64,000 nucleotides of DNA from Nitrobacteraceae bacterium AZCC 2146 (GTDB taxonomy: Bacteria; Pseudomonadota; Alphaproteobacteria; Rhizobiales; Xanthobacteraceae), in NCBI GenBank assembly GCA_036924855.1, contig JBAGRP010000001.1, forward strand, positions 2,604,001 to 2,668,000, written 5' to 3'. Made by a program: the position numbers and the translations under genes. Below, one piece after another: positions 8,363 through 17,335 of this stretch (its first letter is position 1; the number at the start of each line of letters is the position of its first letter). The notes beneath the pieces were generated by a model that searched no databases, was not told where the DNA came from, and saw only the letters and a program-made list of their open reading frames with translations.

Positions 8363-9483
8363 CCGAAACCTCGCCGCTGCAGGATGAAATCAAAAAACTG
8401 ATCAAGTCCGCCGGGCCGATGCCGGTGTGGCGCTACATGCAGCTGTGCCTGACCCATCCGCAATACGGCTACTACGTCTCGCGCGATCCGCTGGGCCGCG
8501 AGGGCGATTTCACCACCGCACCGGAAGTCAGCCAGATGTTCGGCGAGCTGCTCGGGCTGTGGTCGGCGTCGGTGTGGCGCGCGATCGGCTCGCCGCCCTT
8601 TCTCAACCTGATCGAACTCGGCCCCGGCCGCGGCACCATGATGGCCGATGCGCTGCGCGCGCTCCGCGTGCTGCCGCCTTTGTATCAGGCGCTGAGCATT
8701 CATCTCGTCGAGATCAATCCGGTGCTGCGCGACAAGCAGAAGGCGACCTTGTCCGGCGCCCGCAACATCGCCTGGCACGACAGCATCGACACCGTGCCGG
8801 CAGGACCGTCGGTGATTCTCGCCAACGAATATTTCGACGTGCTGCCGATTCACCAGGTGGTGAAGCGCGAAAGCGGCTGGCACGAGCGCACGGTGGAGAT
8901 CACCGATGACGGCCAGCTCATATTCGGCGCCAGCCCCGATCCCCTGCCGCGCTTCGAGGTGCTGCTGCCGCCCCTGGTGCGCGCAGCTCCCGTCGGCGCG
9001 GTGTTCGAATGGCGGCCCGATACCGAGATCATGAAGATCGCATCCCGCGTCCGCGACGAAGGCGGCGCGGCGCTGATCGTCGACTACGGCCATACGCGCA
9101 GCGACGCCGGTGACACCTTTCAGGCCATCGCCCGGCACAGCTTTACGGACCCGCTGAAAAACCCCGGCCAAGCCGATGTCACCGCCCATGTGGATTTCCA
9201 GGCGCTCGGCCGCGCTGCGGAAGACGTCGGCGCCCGCGTCCACGGGCCGGTGCCGCAGGGCGAATTCTTGAAGCGGCTGGGTATCGAGACCCGCGCGGTG
9301 ACGCTGATGGCCAAGGCCAGCCCGGAGGTTTCCGAAGACGTCGCCGGCGCGCTGAAACGCCTGATCGACGGCGGCCGCGGTGGCATGGGCTCGATGTTCA
9401 AGGTGATCGGCATTTCCGATCCCGGCATTCCCACGCTGGTCGCGCTCAGTGACGACACCGGCATCGAGGCTACCCATTCATGA
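8359..9483 (+). CDS. class I SAM methyltransferase, MidA/NDUFAF7 family
   Basis: A 374-residue COG1565 protein. MidA and its mitochondrial orthologue NDUFAF7 methylate a complex I subunit Arg. Motifs seen are [20 protein letters not shown], the SAM-binding [27 protein letters not shown] and [10 protein letters not shown]. It overlaps lgt at its start and pgeF at its end (both ATGA), a translationally coupled operon. Linkage to complex I assembly in this organism is inferred from the family. Confidence 0.92.
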   Translation: MTETSPLQDEIKKLIKSAGPMPVWRYMQLCLTHPQYGYYVSRDPLGREGDFTTAPEVSQMFGELLGLWSASVWRAIGSPPFLNLIELGPGRGTMMADALRALRVLPPLYQALSIHLVEINPVLRDKQKATLSGARNIAWHDSIDTVPAGPSVILANEYFDVLPIHQVVKRESGWHERTVEITDDGQLIFGASPDPLPRFEVLLPPLVRAAPVGAVFEWRPDTEIMKIASRVRDEGGAALIVDYGHTRSDAGDTFQAIARHSFTDPLKNPGQADVTAHVDFQALGRAAEDVGARVHGPVPQGEFLKRLGIETRAVTLMAKASPEVSEDVAGALKRLIDGGRGGMGSMFKVIGISDPGIPTLVALSDDTGIEATHS

Positions 9484-10247
9484 CCTTTACTTCGCCTTTG
9501 CTCGCGGCCGTGCCCGGCCTGCGCCACGCTTTCTTCACCCGCGACGGCGGCGTCTCCGAGGGCATCTATGCCGGCCTCAATGGCGGGCTCGGCTCGAACG
9601 ACGATCCCGCCCATGTTGCTGAAAACCGCCGGCGGATGGCGGCAGAGATGGGCGTCGATCCCGAACATTTCCTCACGGCCTATCAGGTCCACTCCCCCGA
9701 TGTCGCGGTCGCCGCCGCGCCGTGGGACGCAGCATCTCGCCCGCGCGCAGATGCAATGGTCACCAAGATCGAAGGCCTTGCGCTCGGCATCACCACCGCG
9801 GATTGCGGGCCGATACTGTTCGCCGATCCCAAGGCACGCGTGATCGGCGCGGCCCATGCCGGCTGGAAGGGCGCCTTCACCGGCGTCCTGGAGTCGACCA
9901 TCGATGCGATGGAAAAACTCGGCGCCGACCGCGCCGACATGGTGGTGGCGATCGGGCCGCTGATCCGGCAGCCGAGCTATGAAGTGGGCAGCGAATTCGT
10001 CGAACGTTTTGTGCAGGCCGATTCCGGCCACACCACGTTCTTCATTCCCTCGGCCCGCGAGGGCCACGCGATGTTCGATCTCGGCGGCTTCATCCGGATG
10101 CGACTGGAGCGCGCCGACATTGCCATCATTGACGACACCGGCATCGACACCTATCCGGACGAGCGCCTGTTCAGCTATCGCCGCTCCGTGCACCGCCAGG
10201 AGCCGGATTACGGCCGCCAGATCCACGCCATTGTGCTGGAAGGCTGA
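9480..10247 (+). CDS. pgeF: peptidoglycan editing factor PgeF (YfiH/laccase-domain family)
   Basis: A 255-residue Zn-dependent YfiH-family protein. Orthologues correct L-Ser misincorporated in muropeptide precursors, and some deaminate adenosine. The three zinc ligands are visible: His in YQVHSPD, Cys in TADCGPILF and His in AAHAGWKG. The N-terminal HAFFTRDGGVSEGIYAGLN is typical. Last gene of the lgt-midA-pgeF overlap series, joined by an ATGA. Confidence 0.95.
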   Translation: MTFTSPLLAAVPGLRHAFFTRDGGVSEGIYAGLNGGLGSNDDPAHVAENRRRMAAEMGVDPEHFLTAYQVHSPDVAVAAAPWDAASRPRADAMVTKIEGLALGITTADCGPILFADPKARVIGAAHAGWKGAFTGVLESTIDAMEKLGADRADMVVAIGPLIRQPSYEVGSEFVERFVQADSGHTTFFIPSAREGHAMFDLGGFIRMRLERADIAIIDDTGIDTYPDERLFSYRRSVHRQEPDYGRQIHAIVLEG

Positions 10248-10420
10248 TAGCGGCGTAACTGCTTCAAACTGGATGCGAATTGTCCCGGTGCGGTGATCGC
10301 TTTGCTCACCCTGCACCCGTCTGTGTTCGGCCTGCCCTAGACCTTAACGCATTTTAACGATATCGCTCGACCCGTCCGGCGGCCCCTCAAGGCCCCGGCC
10401 CGGAGTCGGGACACCCTCGC

Positions 10421-11059
10421 ATGCGCTTGTCTGCCCTCACCGCCAACAGGACCGCGCCGCGCCTCGCGCAGGCCGCATTGTTGCTGGCTGTGGCGATCGG
10501 GCTCGGCGGCTGCGCCAACATCGCCAGTTCGGGCGGCGGCAACGCCTCTTATGCGCAGGCCGGCGCGCCTGGTAGCGCCACGGTGGCGTTCGAATCCGTC
10601 GACGGCCCGCCGCCGCAGGTGTTCGATCGCATGGTCAACCTGCTGGATAGTGAGGCCAGGCTGCGCAACCTTGCGGTTGTGTCACGTCAGGACAGCGCCG
10701 CCTACCGGGTGCGGAGTTACCTCGCTGCACAAATTCGCGGCGGACGTACCACGATTGCCTGGGTTTGGGATGTCTATGACCGCGACCAGCAGCGCGCGCT
10801 GCGGCTCAGCGGCGAAGAACAAGCCGGCAAGGCCAGCGGCGATGCCTGGGCCACCGCCGACGACGTGGTGCTCAGGCGGATCGCGCAGGCCGGCCTCACC
10901 GGCCTCAGCGGCATGATCAACGGCACCACGCCCGGCGATGTGGCGCCTGCGCCAGCCCCCGCGCCGCGCGGCAATGGGCCGGCCATCGCCAGCGCGGACG
11001 ATCTGTTACCGCGTCCGACGGCCGTGGCTGAAAGCTCTATGAGCTTCAGCGCGCGTTAA
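10421..11059 (+). CDS. predicted lipoprotein of unknown function
   Basis: A 212-residue protein with a type II signal peptide: hydrophobic core at about residues 17-28 and lipobox GLGGC, with the lipidated Cys at about residue 31. The mature part has one folded region (about residues 50-165, ending near IAQAGLTGLSGMI) and a Pro/Ala-rich C-terminal tail. It probably sits in the outer membrane facing the periplasm. I recognise no family. It lies 173 bp after pgeF, so it probably has its own promoter. Confidence 0.8.
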   Translation: MRLSALTANRTAPRLAQAALLLAVAIGLGGCANIASSGGGNASYAQAGAPGSATVAFESVDGPPPQVFDRMVNLLDSEARLRNLAVVSRQDSAAYRVRSYLAAQIRGGRTTIAWVWDVYDRDQQRALRLSGEEQAGKASGDAWATADDVVLRRIAQAGLTGLSGMINGTTPGDVAPAPAPAPRGNGPAIASADDLLPRPTAVAESSMSFSAR

Positions 11060-11215
11060 GGATAGAAACCTCGATTTTGCGCAGGAAAACCGTGGCCTAC
11101 GGGTTGCCAGTGGACGGTCGTCCTTGATATCACCTCGCTCACTGAGACAGGCTAGTGCTGTGGGTAATCCGATATGCTGAACGTTGTATCCACCAAGCCG
11201 CGGGGAGACGCGTCG

Positions 11216-12169
11216 ATGTCGGGCAAGAACGGCTCCATCAAGCTGGTTGCCGGTAATTCCAATCCCGCGCTAGCGCAGGAAATCGCCTCCTGGCTGCAGC
11301 TGTCGCTCACCAAGGCCAGCGTGCGGCGCTTCGCCGACATGGAAATCTTCGTCGAAATCCAGGAAAACGTCCGCGGCTCCGACGTCTTCATCATCCAGTC
11401 GACGTCGTTTCCCACCAACGACCATCTGATGGAATTGCTGATCATCACCGATGCGCTGCGCCGCGCTTCCGCGCGCCGCATCACCGCCGTGATCCCGTAC
11501 TTCGGCTACGCCCGGCAGGACCGCAAGGCCGGCCCGCGCACGCCGATCTCGGCCAAGCTGGTGGCCAACCTGATCACACACGCCGGCGCCGACCGCGTCA
11601 TGACGCTCGACCTGCATGCCGGACAGATCCAGGGCTTCTTCGATATTCCCACCGACAACCTCTACGCCTCGCCGGTGATGGTGCGGGATATCAAAGAGAA
11701 ATTCGACCTCGCCAATGTGATGGTGGTGTCGCCCGACGTCGGCGGCGTGGTCCGCGCCCGCGGACTGGCGAAACGTATCAACGCGCCGCTGGCGATCATC
11801 GACAAGCGCCGCGAACGCGCCGGCGAGTCCGAAGTAATGAACGTGATCGGCGACGTCGCCGGCTACACCTGCATCCTGGTCGATGACATCGTCGATTCCG
11901 GCGGCACCCTGGTCAACGCCGCCGATGCGCTGCTCGCCAACGGCGCCAAGGATGTCTACGCCTACATCACCCACGGCGTGCTGTCCGGCGGCGCCGCGGC
12001 GCGCATCACCGGCTCGAAGCTGAAGGAACTGGTGATCACGGATTCGATCCAGCCTACCGAGGCCGTCAACAAGTCGCCGAACATCCGCGTGCTGTCGATC
12101 GCCTCGTTGATCGCCGAGGCGATCGGCCGTACCGCCTCGGAAGAGTCGGTGTCGAGTTTGTTTGATTGA
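11216..12169 (+). CDS. prs: ribose-phosphate pyrophosphokinase
   Basis: A 317-residue class I PRPP synthase: ribose-5-phosphate plus ATP to PRPP for nucleotide, His and Trp synthesis. Motifs include [11 protein letters not shown] (ATP-binding), [18 protein letters not shown] and the PRPP-binding loop [11 protein letters not shown]. The ATG at 11216 ([16 protein letters not shown]) follows GGGGAGA and gives the family length; the frame continues to 11174. The gene stands alone, followed by a palindromic repeat. Confidence 0.97.
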   Translation: MSGKNGSIKLVAGNSNPALAQEIASWLQLSLTKASVRRFADMEIFVEIQENVRGSDVFIIQSTSFPTNDHLMELLIITDALRRASARRITAVIPYFGYARQDRKAGPRTPISAKLVANLITHAGADRVMTLDLHAGQIQGFFDIPTDNLYASPVMVRDIKEKFDLANVMVVSPDVGGVVRARGLAKRINAPLAIIDKRRERAGESEVMNVIGDVAGYTCILVDDIVDSGGTLVNAADALLANGAKDVYAYITHGVLSGGAAARITGSKLKELVITDSIQPTEAVNKSPNIRVLSIASLIAEAIGRTASEESVSSLFD

Positions 12170-12258
12170 ACCATTGGCTCCGTTTTCAGGACGCGGTGCG
12201 GCATCCTTATGCCGATCCGCAGATCCGGGATCGTCACAGACGCCACGCCCCGCGATGA

Positions 12259-12314
12259 CCCCGGATCAGCAATGCACCACGCCGCCAAGGCGGCGCAGTG
12301 CACCACATCCGGGG
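12259..12314. repeat. palindromic intergenic repeat between prs and ribH
   Basis: Nested inverted arms: outer CCCCGGAT (12259-12266) pairs with ATCCGGGG (12307-12314), and an inner GCCGCC / GGCGGC hairpin lies between. It sits between convergent prs and ribH, where it could also serve as a bidirectional transcription block. The type is familiar from Bradyrhizobium-like genomes. Confidence 0.65.
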
Positions 12315-12331
12315 AACGCAGGACATGACCG

Positions 12332-12847
12332 CTACACGATCCCCGCCGCGACCTGACCGCGCAGCCGCTCAAGGCTGAGCAGCGTATTGGCGCAGGCTTC
12401 CGCGACCTCGACGCCTTTCGTGGCAAAGTGCTTGCGGAAGAAGTCGGCGCCCTCCTCGGTCTCGTCGAAATCCTCCGGCGTCACCACGGCGGAGAACACC
12501 GGCACCTCGGTGCGCAACTGCACATCCATCAGCGCGCGGATCACCGTGTCCGCGACGAAGCCGCGCACACCGCTGTCGACCACGAGCCCGGCCGCGACGA
12601 TGGCGGTATAGCGCCGCGTCTTGGCGAGGATCTGCACATGCAGCGGAATTTCGAACGAGCCCGGCACCTTAAACAGATCGACCTGCGATGGCGCAATGTG
12701 GCGCGCCTCGATCTCGGTCAGGAACGACGACCAGCATGCTTCGACGATGTCGGGATGCCAGGAGGATTGCACGAAGGCCACGCGCTGCGGCTTGGCGAAG
12801 TGCGGATGCTCTGCGACTTCGGACGTCTCGGACGTGGTCTCGTTCAT
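12332..12847 (-). CDS. ribH: 6,7-dimethyl-8-ribityllumazine synthase (RibH2-like)
   Basis: A 171-residue lumazine synthase (penultimate step of riboflavin synthesis). The sequence resembles the type II (decameric) enzymes of Rhizobiales: FVQSSWHPDIVEACWSSF, KVPGSFEIPLHVQILAK, FVADTVIRALMDVQLRTEVPVFSAVVTPEDF. Relative to Brucella-type RibH2, the loop after VVDSGV is shorter by a few residues. The ATG at 12847 follows AAAGAG; the open frame continues further upstream without similarity. A second, pathway-linked ribH is not in this window. Confidence 0.92.
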   Translation of the reverse strand: MNETTSETSEVAEHPHFAKPQRVAFVQSSWHPDIVEACWSSFLTEIEARHIAPSQVDLFKVPGSFEIPLHVQILAKTRRYTAIVAAGLVVDSGVRGFVADTVIRALMDVQLRTEVPVFSAVVTPEDFDETEEGADFFRKHFATKGVEVAEACANTLLSLERLRGQVAAGIV

Positions 12848-13270
12848 GGCTTGGCTCTTTCGGGTTGGACGAGAACTATGCCGAAACCGCCCCGGCCCAG
12901 CAAGAACCATCCACAGGGTGCGATCTATTCCGATCATGACTCTTGCGAGTCCACAAAAGCCGTCCCGCAGTACCTGCGAATCAATGGTTAACAGCCTGAT
13001 CCGGACTCGCGCGGCGTGAGGGTACCGCGCCGGACTCGCATTCCGCGAATCCGATTCCGGTTTGTTCTCATTGAGATGAGATGAGCTGTGGATGAAGTGT
13101 TGTTTGTCTGTGGATGGATTCGCGGTGCCGTTGCGCCGATTCCGCAAATCACATCACTTCAAACTCGCAAGCTCACCTTCCGGGCTTGCGGCCTGCAGCG
13201 GCGCATCGAGATTATCGCGTACCGGCCGACTGCGAGCGTATCATCACATTCAAAGCAAGGTCGCGACGGC
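12848..13270. promoter_or_regulatory. divergent intergenic region rich in GANTC sites
   Basis: A 423-bp gap between divergent ribH and the YbjN-domain gene. It holds nine GANTC motifs at 12937, 12946, 12978, 13004, 13033, 13047, 13053, 13117 and 13138, the target of the alphaproteobacterial cell-cycle methyltransferase CcrM. The first two form a GACTC-TTGC-GAGTC palindrome. There are also three weak DnaA-box-like nonamers (12906, 13087, 13109; one or two mismatches to TTATCCACA). I see no convincing reading frame with gene-like start. Confidence 0.6.
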
Positions 13271-13771
13271 ATGTCCCTCCTCGAAGGCACTATCGATTCA
13301 CGGGTCAACCCGCTTGCGGTTGTCGAGGACATCGCCGCCGATCACAACTGGGCGTTCGAGCGCTCCGGCGAAGACGAAGTCACTATCGTCTCGAAGGGTG
13401 ACTGGACCGACTATCAACTCTCCTTCACCTGGATGAACGAGATCGAGGCGCTGCATCTGGCCTGCGCCTTCGACATGAAGATTCCGACCGCACGCCGCGC
13501 CGAAGTGCAGCGGCTGATCGCGGCGATCAACGAGCAGATGTGGGTCGGGCATTTCGATATCTGGACCCACACCGGCATGGTGATGTACCGCCAGGCATTG
13601 GTACTGCCGGACGGCCTCATTGCCTCCACCGCGCAATGCGAGACCATGCTGGTATCCGCCATCCACGCGTGCGAGCGCTACTATCCGGCGTTCCAGTTTG
13701 TGGTCTGGGCCGGCAAGACCGCGTCGGAAGCGATGAGCGCGGCGATGTTCGACACCGCCGGCGAAGCCTGA
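13271..13771 (+). CDS. YbjN domain-containing protein
   Basis: A 166-residue protein of the YbjN (type III secretion chaperone-like) family. It starts MSLLEGTIDSRVNPLAVVED, has the VTIVSKGDWTDYQLSFTWMNE strand region and the C-terminal ACERYYPAFQFVVWAGKTASEA. The frame is open to 13088, but the ATG at 13271 gives the family N-terminus. Biochemical role unknown; the fold is a protein-binding one. Its promoter must lie in the GANTC-rich region upstream. Confidence 0.85.
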   Translation: MSLLEGTIDSRVNPLAVVEDIAADHNWAFERSGEDEVTIVSKGDWTDYQLSFTWMNEIEALHLACAFDMKIPTARRAEVQRLIAAINEQMWVGHFDIWTHTGMVMYRQALVLPDGLIASTAQCETMLVSAIHACERYYPAFQFVVWAGKTASEAMSAAMFDTAGEA

Positions 13772-13778
13772 GACGATC

Positions 13779-14213
13779 GTGCAAGAGATGCATCCGGCGA
13801 TTGTCGTCCCCGAGCAGCCAGATGAGACTCACCGCGACGTCGTGTGGAAGGCGCTGGTGGCTTTCAACGACAAGGCCGTCGGCCCGTCGGGCTTTCAGCC
13901 GCTCGCGATCCTGATCACCGATCCCGCGACGGGGAAACCTGCGGGTGGCCTGTGGGGCAAGACCGCCTACAACTGGTGCTTCGTCGAACTGTTCGTGATC
14001 CCCGAGCAATTCCGGGGACGGGATCTCGGCTCGAAAGTCCTTGCCCAGGCCGAAGACATCGCCCGCGAACGCGGCTGCATCGGCCTCTGGCTCGACACCT
14101 ACTGGTTTCAGGCGCCCGAATTCTACAAGAAGCAGGGCTATGAGATCATGGCGTCGCTGCCCGATTATCCGCGCGGCGGGCCAAGGTACTTCCTCAAAAA
14201 GAGTCTGGTTTAG
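13779..14213 (+). CDS. GNAT-family N-acetyltransferase
   Basis: A 144-residue GNAT protein. The acetyl-CoA-binding region is seen as VELFVIPEQFRGRDLGSKVLAQAEDIARERGC (R/Q-x-x-G-x-G/A type with R-G-R-D-L-G), and the C-terminal QAPEFYKKQGYEIMASLPDYPRG is typical of GNATs acting on small molecules. The start is a GTG at 13779, 7 bp after the YbjN stop; an ATG at 13788 is an alternative. Probably co-transcribed with the YbjN gene. Substrate unknown. Confidence 0.88.
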   Translation: MQEMHPAIVVPEQPDETHRDVVWKALVAFNDKAVGPSGFQPLAILITDPATGKPAGGLWGKTAYNWCFVELFVIPEQFRGRDLGSKVLAQAEDIARERGCIGLWLDTYWFQAPEFYKKQGYEIMASLPDYPRGGPRYFLKKSLV

Positions 14214-14283
14214 ATCGCACCCGGCTGTGCAGCGCCATCGCCGGTGATAGGGTCCCGCACCTTTTGAATTTCGGGACAGCGCC

Positions 14284-15117
14284 ATGACCTCTTCAACGAC
14301 CACGCAACCCCTCGCTGATATCACCGGCACCATCGTGCTGGCCGGCGCCGGCAAGATGGGCGGTGCGATGCTGGCGGGCTGGCTGGCGCAGGGGCTCGAG
14401 GCTGCCCGCGTCGCCGTGATCGATCCGCATCCGTCCGACGAGATCAACGCGCTCGCCGCCAAAGGCGTGCGCCTCAATCCGGCCGCGGGCGATATCGACG
14501 CAGTCGCGGCACTCGTCGTCGCCGTCAAACCGCAGATGTTTCGCGAGGCCGGGCCGATGCTGCGCGGTTTTGCGGGATCGTCGCTGGTGGTGTCGATCAT
14601 GGCCGGCGCGACGATTGCAGGGATCTCCGAAGTCTGCGGCGGCAAGGTGGTGCGTGCGATGCCGAACACGCCGGCCGCCATCGGCCGCGGAATCACGGTG
14701 GCCGTCGCCGCCGACAATGTCAGCGCCGAACAGCGCGGGATTGCCGACGCGCTGCTGCGCGCCACCGGCTCGGTGGAATGGATCGAGGACGAGAGCCTGA
14801 TGGATGCGGTCACCGCGGTGTCAGGATCGGGTCCGGCCTATGTCTTCCTGCTCGCCGAAGAACTGGCGCGCGCCGGCGTCGCTGCCGGTCTGCCGGCCGA
14901 ACTCGCCACCAAACTCGCGCGCGAAACCGTCGCCGGCTCCGGCGAATTGCTGCATCGCTCCGAGCTGGATTCCGCAACCCTGCGCAAGAACGTCACCTCG
15001 CCCGGCGGCACCACCGCCGCGGCACTCGAGGTGCTGATGGGCACGGACGGATTTGAGCCGCTGCTGACCCACGCCATTGCCGCGGCGACGAAGCGTTCGA
15101 AGGAATTGGCGAAGTAG
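14284..15117 (+). CDS. proC: pyrroline-5-carboxylate reductase
   Basis: A 277-residue ProC (last step of proline synthesis, NAD(P)H-dependent). The dinucleotide-binding motif GAGKMGGAML is near residue 20, VRAMPNTPAAIGRG in the middle, and the P5CR signature (AVSGSGPAYVFLLAEEL ... TVAGSGELL ... VTSPGGTTAAALEVL) in the dimerisation domain. Length is normal. A bidirectional hairpin follows directly. Confidence 0.96.
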   Translation: MTSSTTTQPLADITGTIVLAGAGKMGGAMLAGWLAQGLEAARVAVIDPHPSDEINALAAKGVRLNPAAGDIDAVAALVVAVKPQMFREAGPMLRGFAGSSLVVSIMAGATIAGISEVCGGKVVRAMPNTPAAIGRGITVAVAADNVSAEQRGIADALLRATGSVEWIEDESLMDAVTAVSGSGPAYVFLLAEELARAGVAAGLPAELATKLARETVAGSGELLHRSELDSATLRKNVTSPGGTTAAALEVLMGTDGFEPLLTHAIAAATKRSKELAK

Positions 15118-15120
15118 CCG

Positions 15121-15166
15121 CACACTCCGTGTCGTCCCCGCGAAGGCGGGGACGATACGGAGTGTG
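15121..15166. terminator. bidirectional hairpin between proC and the histidine kinase gene
   Basis: Arms of about 21 bp (15121-15141 and 15146-15166) with a single mismatch and a GAAG loop, containing GTCCCCGC / GCGGGGAC. It lies 4 bp after the proC stop and 32 bp from the convergent kinase stop, so it is well placed as a two-way terminator. The core resembles the dispersed repeat at 42954-43083. Confidence 0.75.
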
Positions 15167-15198
15167 GAGCGACGCTTTCGCCTCACTGGCAACTTCAC

Positions 15199-16587
15199 CT
15201 ACACCGGCACCCGTACCGTCGCCCGCAAGCCGCCCATCGGGCTGTCGCCGAGCGTGATGTCGCCGCCATGCGAGCGCGCGATGTCGCGGGCGATGGCGAG
15301 GCCGAGGCCGGTGCCGCCCTCGTCCTGGTTGCGGGCGTCGTCGAGTCGCAGGAACGGCTTGAACACCTCTTCGCGCATATCGGCAGGAATTCCCGGCCCG
15401 TCATCGTCCACCGTCACCGTGAGATAGCGGTGGTCGCGATGCCCGGTGATGGCGATGGCATTGGCATGGCGCGCGGCGTTGGAGACCAGGTTGCCGAGGC
15501 AGCGCTTGAACGAGGCCGGCTTCACCGTGACCACCGGGAGACCGTGAAACACCACCGTCGCGACGTGGCCGTTGCGTTCGGCATCGCTGCGCAATTCCTC
15601 CAGCGCCGCCGCCATGTCGGTGGGCTGCGCCTGCTCGCCGCTGTCGCCGCGCGCGAACGCCAGATAGGCCTCCAGCATGCCGGCCATCTCGTCGATGTCC
15701 TTGCGCATACCGTCGACTTCCGGACTGTCGCCGATCAGCGCCAGCTCCAGCTTGAAGCGGGTCAGGATGGTGCGCAGGTCGTGCGAGACGCCGGCCAGCA
15801 TCGCGGTGCGCTGCTCGATGGAGCGCTCGATGCGCGCTTTCATCTCGATGAAGGCATTGGCGGCGCGGCGGACCTCGCGGGCGCCGCGCGGCCGGAAATT
15901 CGGCGCTTCGCGGCCCTTGCCGAAACTCTCGGCGGCATCCGCCAGCCGCAGGATCGGCCGGATCTGGTTGCGCAGGAACAGCACCGCGACGATCAGCAGG
16001 ATCGACGACGTCCCGACCATCCAGAACAGGAAGATTTCCGAGTTCGACGCGTAGGCGGCACTGCGCTGCGCGAAAATTCGCATCACGGCGTCGTCGAGCT
16101 GGATGCGGATTTCGACGAGATTGGATCGGCCGACGGTGTCGATCCAGAACGGTTTTGTGATCTGCCGGCCGATCTGCACCGACAGCGCCTGATCGAGCAG
16201 CGAGAAGAACGGTTTCGGCCCCGGCGGCGGCATGTCGCCGCTCGGCAGGAAATCCACCACCAGGCCCAGCCGCTGCTGCGCGATGGTACGGATCTGGGTG
16301 CGGTCCTTGTCCTGCGGATAGACCTTGTAGACATCGATCAGCGCGGCGATGTCCTGCACCACCGACTGCGACAGCCGCCGCGTCACCGTGTTCCAGTGCC
16401 GCTCCATGAACACGAAGGCGACCACCGACTGCAGCAGCACCATCGGCACGATCATGATCAGCAGCGTGCGGGCATAGAGCCCCTTCGGCATGAAGCTCTT
16501 GAAGCGGCGGCTCATCCAGCCATTGGCCGCGGAGACGCGGCCTGCCGCGGTGCGGATCAGGGTCAGGCCGGTGTCGATCGTGCTCAT
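15199..16587 (-). CDS. membrane sensor histidine kinase (EnvZ-like)
   Basis: A 462-residue kinase: TM1 at about 40-61, a periplasmic sensor of about 120 residues, TM2 at about 184-205, HAMP, a HisKA domain with the phospho-acceptor His269 in GVSHDLRTILTRF, then HATPase with N-box (NLVSNAARHA), DDGPGIP and GGTGLGLAIARD. It is 22 bp downstream of the OmpR-type regulator at 16610 on the same strand, its likely partner. The stimulus is unknown. Confidence 0.92.
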   Translation of the reverse strand: MSTIDTGLTLIRTAAGRVSAANGWMSRRFKSFMPKGLYARTLLIMIVPMVLLQSVVAFVFMERHWNTVTRRLSQSVVQDIAALIDVYKVYPQDKDRTQIRTIAQQRLGLVVDFLPSGDMPPPGPKPFFSLLDQALSVQIGRQITKPFWIDTVGRSNLVEIRIQLDDAVMRIFAQRSAAYASNSEIFLFWMVGTSSILLIVAVLFLRNQIRPILRLADAAESFGKGREAPNFRPRGAREVRRAANAFIEMKARIERSIEQRTAMLAGVSHDLRTILTRFKLELALIGDSPEVDGMRKDIDEMAGMLEAYLAFARGDSGEQAQPTDMAAALEELRSDAERNGHVATVVFHGLPVVTVKPASFKRCLGNLVSNAARHANAIAITGHRDHRYLTVTVDDDGPGIPADMREEVFKPFLRLDDARNQDEGGTGLGLAIARDIARSHGGDITLGDSPMGGLRATVRVPV

Positions 16588-16609
16588 GCGCCGAATCTCG
16601 CTAAAGATC

Positions 16610-17335
16610 TCATGGCGAGGCGACGAGCCGGTAGCCGATGCCGCGCACGGCCTGCAGGAACAAGGGATTGGCGGGATCGGTCTCGATCTTGCGCCGCAGG
16701 CGATTGATCTGCACGTCGACCGCCCGCTCGTTGACGGTGCCGTCGCCGCCAGTCAGATCGCCGCGCGGCACGGTCTCGCCCGGCGTCGCCGCCAGCACCC
16801 GCAGCATGTCGCGCTCGCGGTCGGTGAGATGGATGATGTCGTCGCCCTGGCGCAGTTCACCGCGCTGCAGGTGATAGACGTAAGGCCCGAACTGCAGCGA
16901 CTCCGTGCGCTCCACGGGCACCGGCGCCAGGCGCTTCAGGATATTGCCGATCCGCAACACCAGCTCACGCGGCTCGAACGGCTTTGCCACGTAGTCGTCG
17001 GCGCCGATCTGCAGGCCCTCGATGCGGCTCTCGGCTTCATGCCGCGCCGTCAGCATGATGATCGGCACCGCCGAGGACGTGCGGATGAAGCGCGCGAGTT
17101 CGAAGCCGGTCTCGCCGGGCATCATCACGTCGAGGATCAGCATGTCAAAATGTAGCCCGAGCAATTTGGCGCGGGCGTCCTTGGCCGACGCCGCGGTGGT
17201 GACGCGATAGCCTTCGCCGGCGAGGAAGCGCGACAGCAGATCGCGAATTCGGCGGTCGTCGTCGACCAGCAGCAGATGCGGGGCATCGTCGGCCGGCTGG
17301 ACGGGTAGGCGTTTGGCGGCCTGTGCTAATATCAT
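16610..17335 (-). CDS. OmpR-family response regulator (PetR-like)
   Basis: A 241-residue regulator: receiver domain (acidic triad LLLVDDD at about 22-27, phospho-acceptor Asp69 in LILDVMMPG, conserved KPF) and a C-terminal winged helix (VDVQINRLRRKIETDPANPLFLQAVRGIGYRL). Its start overlaps the MarR-type stop by 4 bp. The MarR/regulator/kinase order corresponds to petP-petR of Rhodobacter capsulatus, where PetR affects cytochrome bc1 expression; orthology here is inferred from order and family only. Confidence 0.9.
   Translation of the reverse strand: MILAQAAKRLPVQPADDAPHLLLVDDDRRIRDLLSRFLAGEGYRVTTAASAKDARAKLLGLHFDMLILDVMMPGETGFELARFIRTSSAVPIIMLTARHEAESRIEGLQIGADDYVAKPFEPRELVLRIGNILKRLAPVPVERTESLQFGPYVYHLQRGELRQGDDIIHLTDRERDMLRVLAATPGETVPRGDLTGGDGTVNERAVDVQINRLRRKIETDPANPLFLQAVRGIGYRLVASP

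Noticed and set aside
12848..13270. Chromosome replication origin
   Set aside because: GANTC cluster and DnaA-like nonamers raise the idea, but there is no AT-rich unwinding stretch, the DnaA boxes each have at least one mismatch, and no origin-linked gene is nearby.
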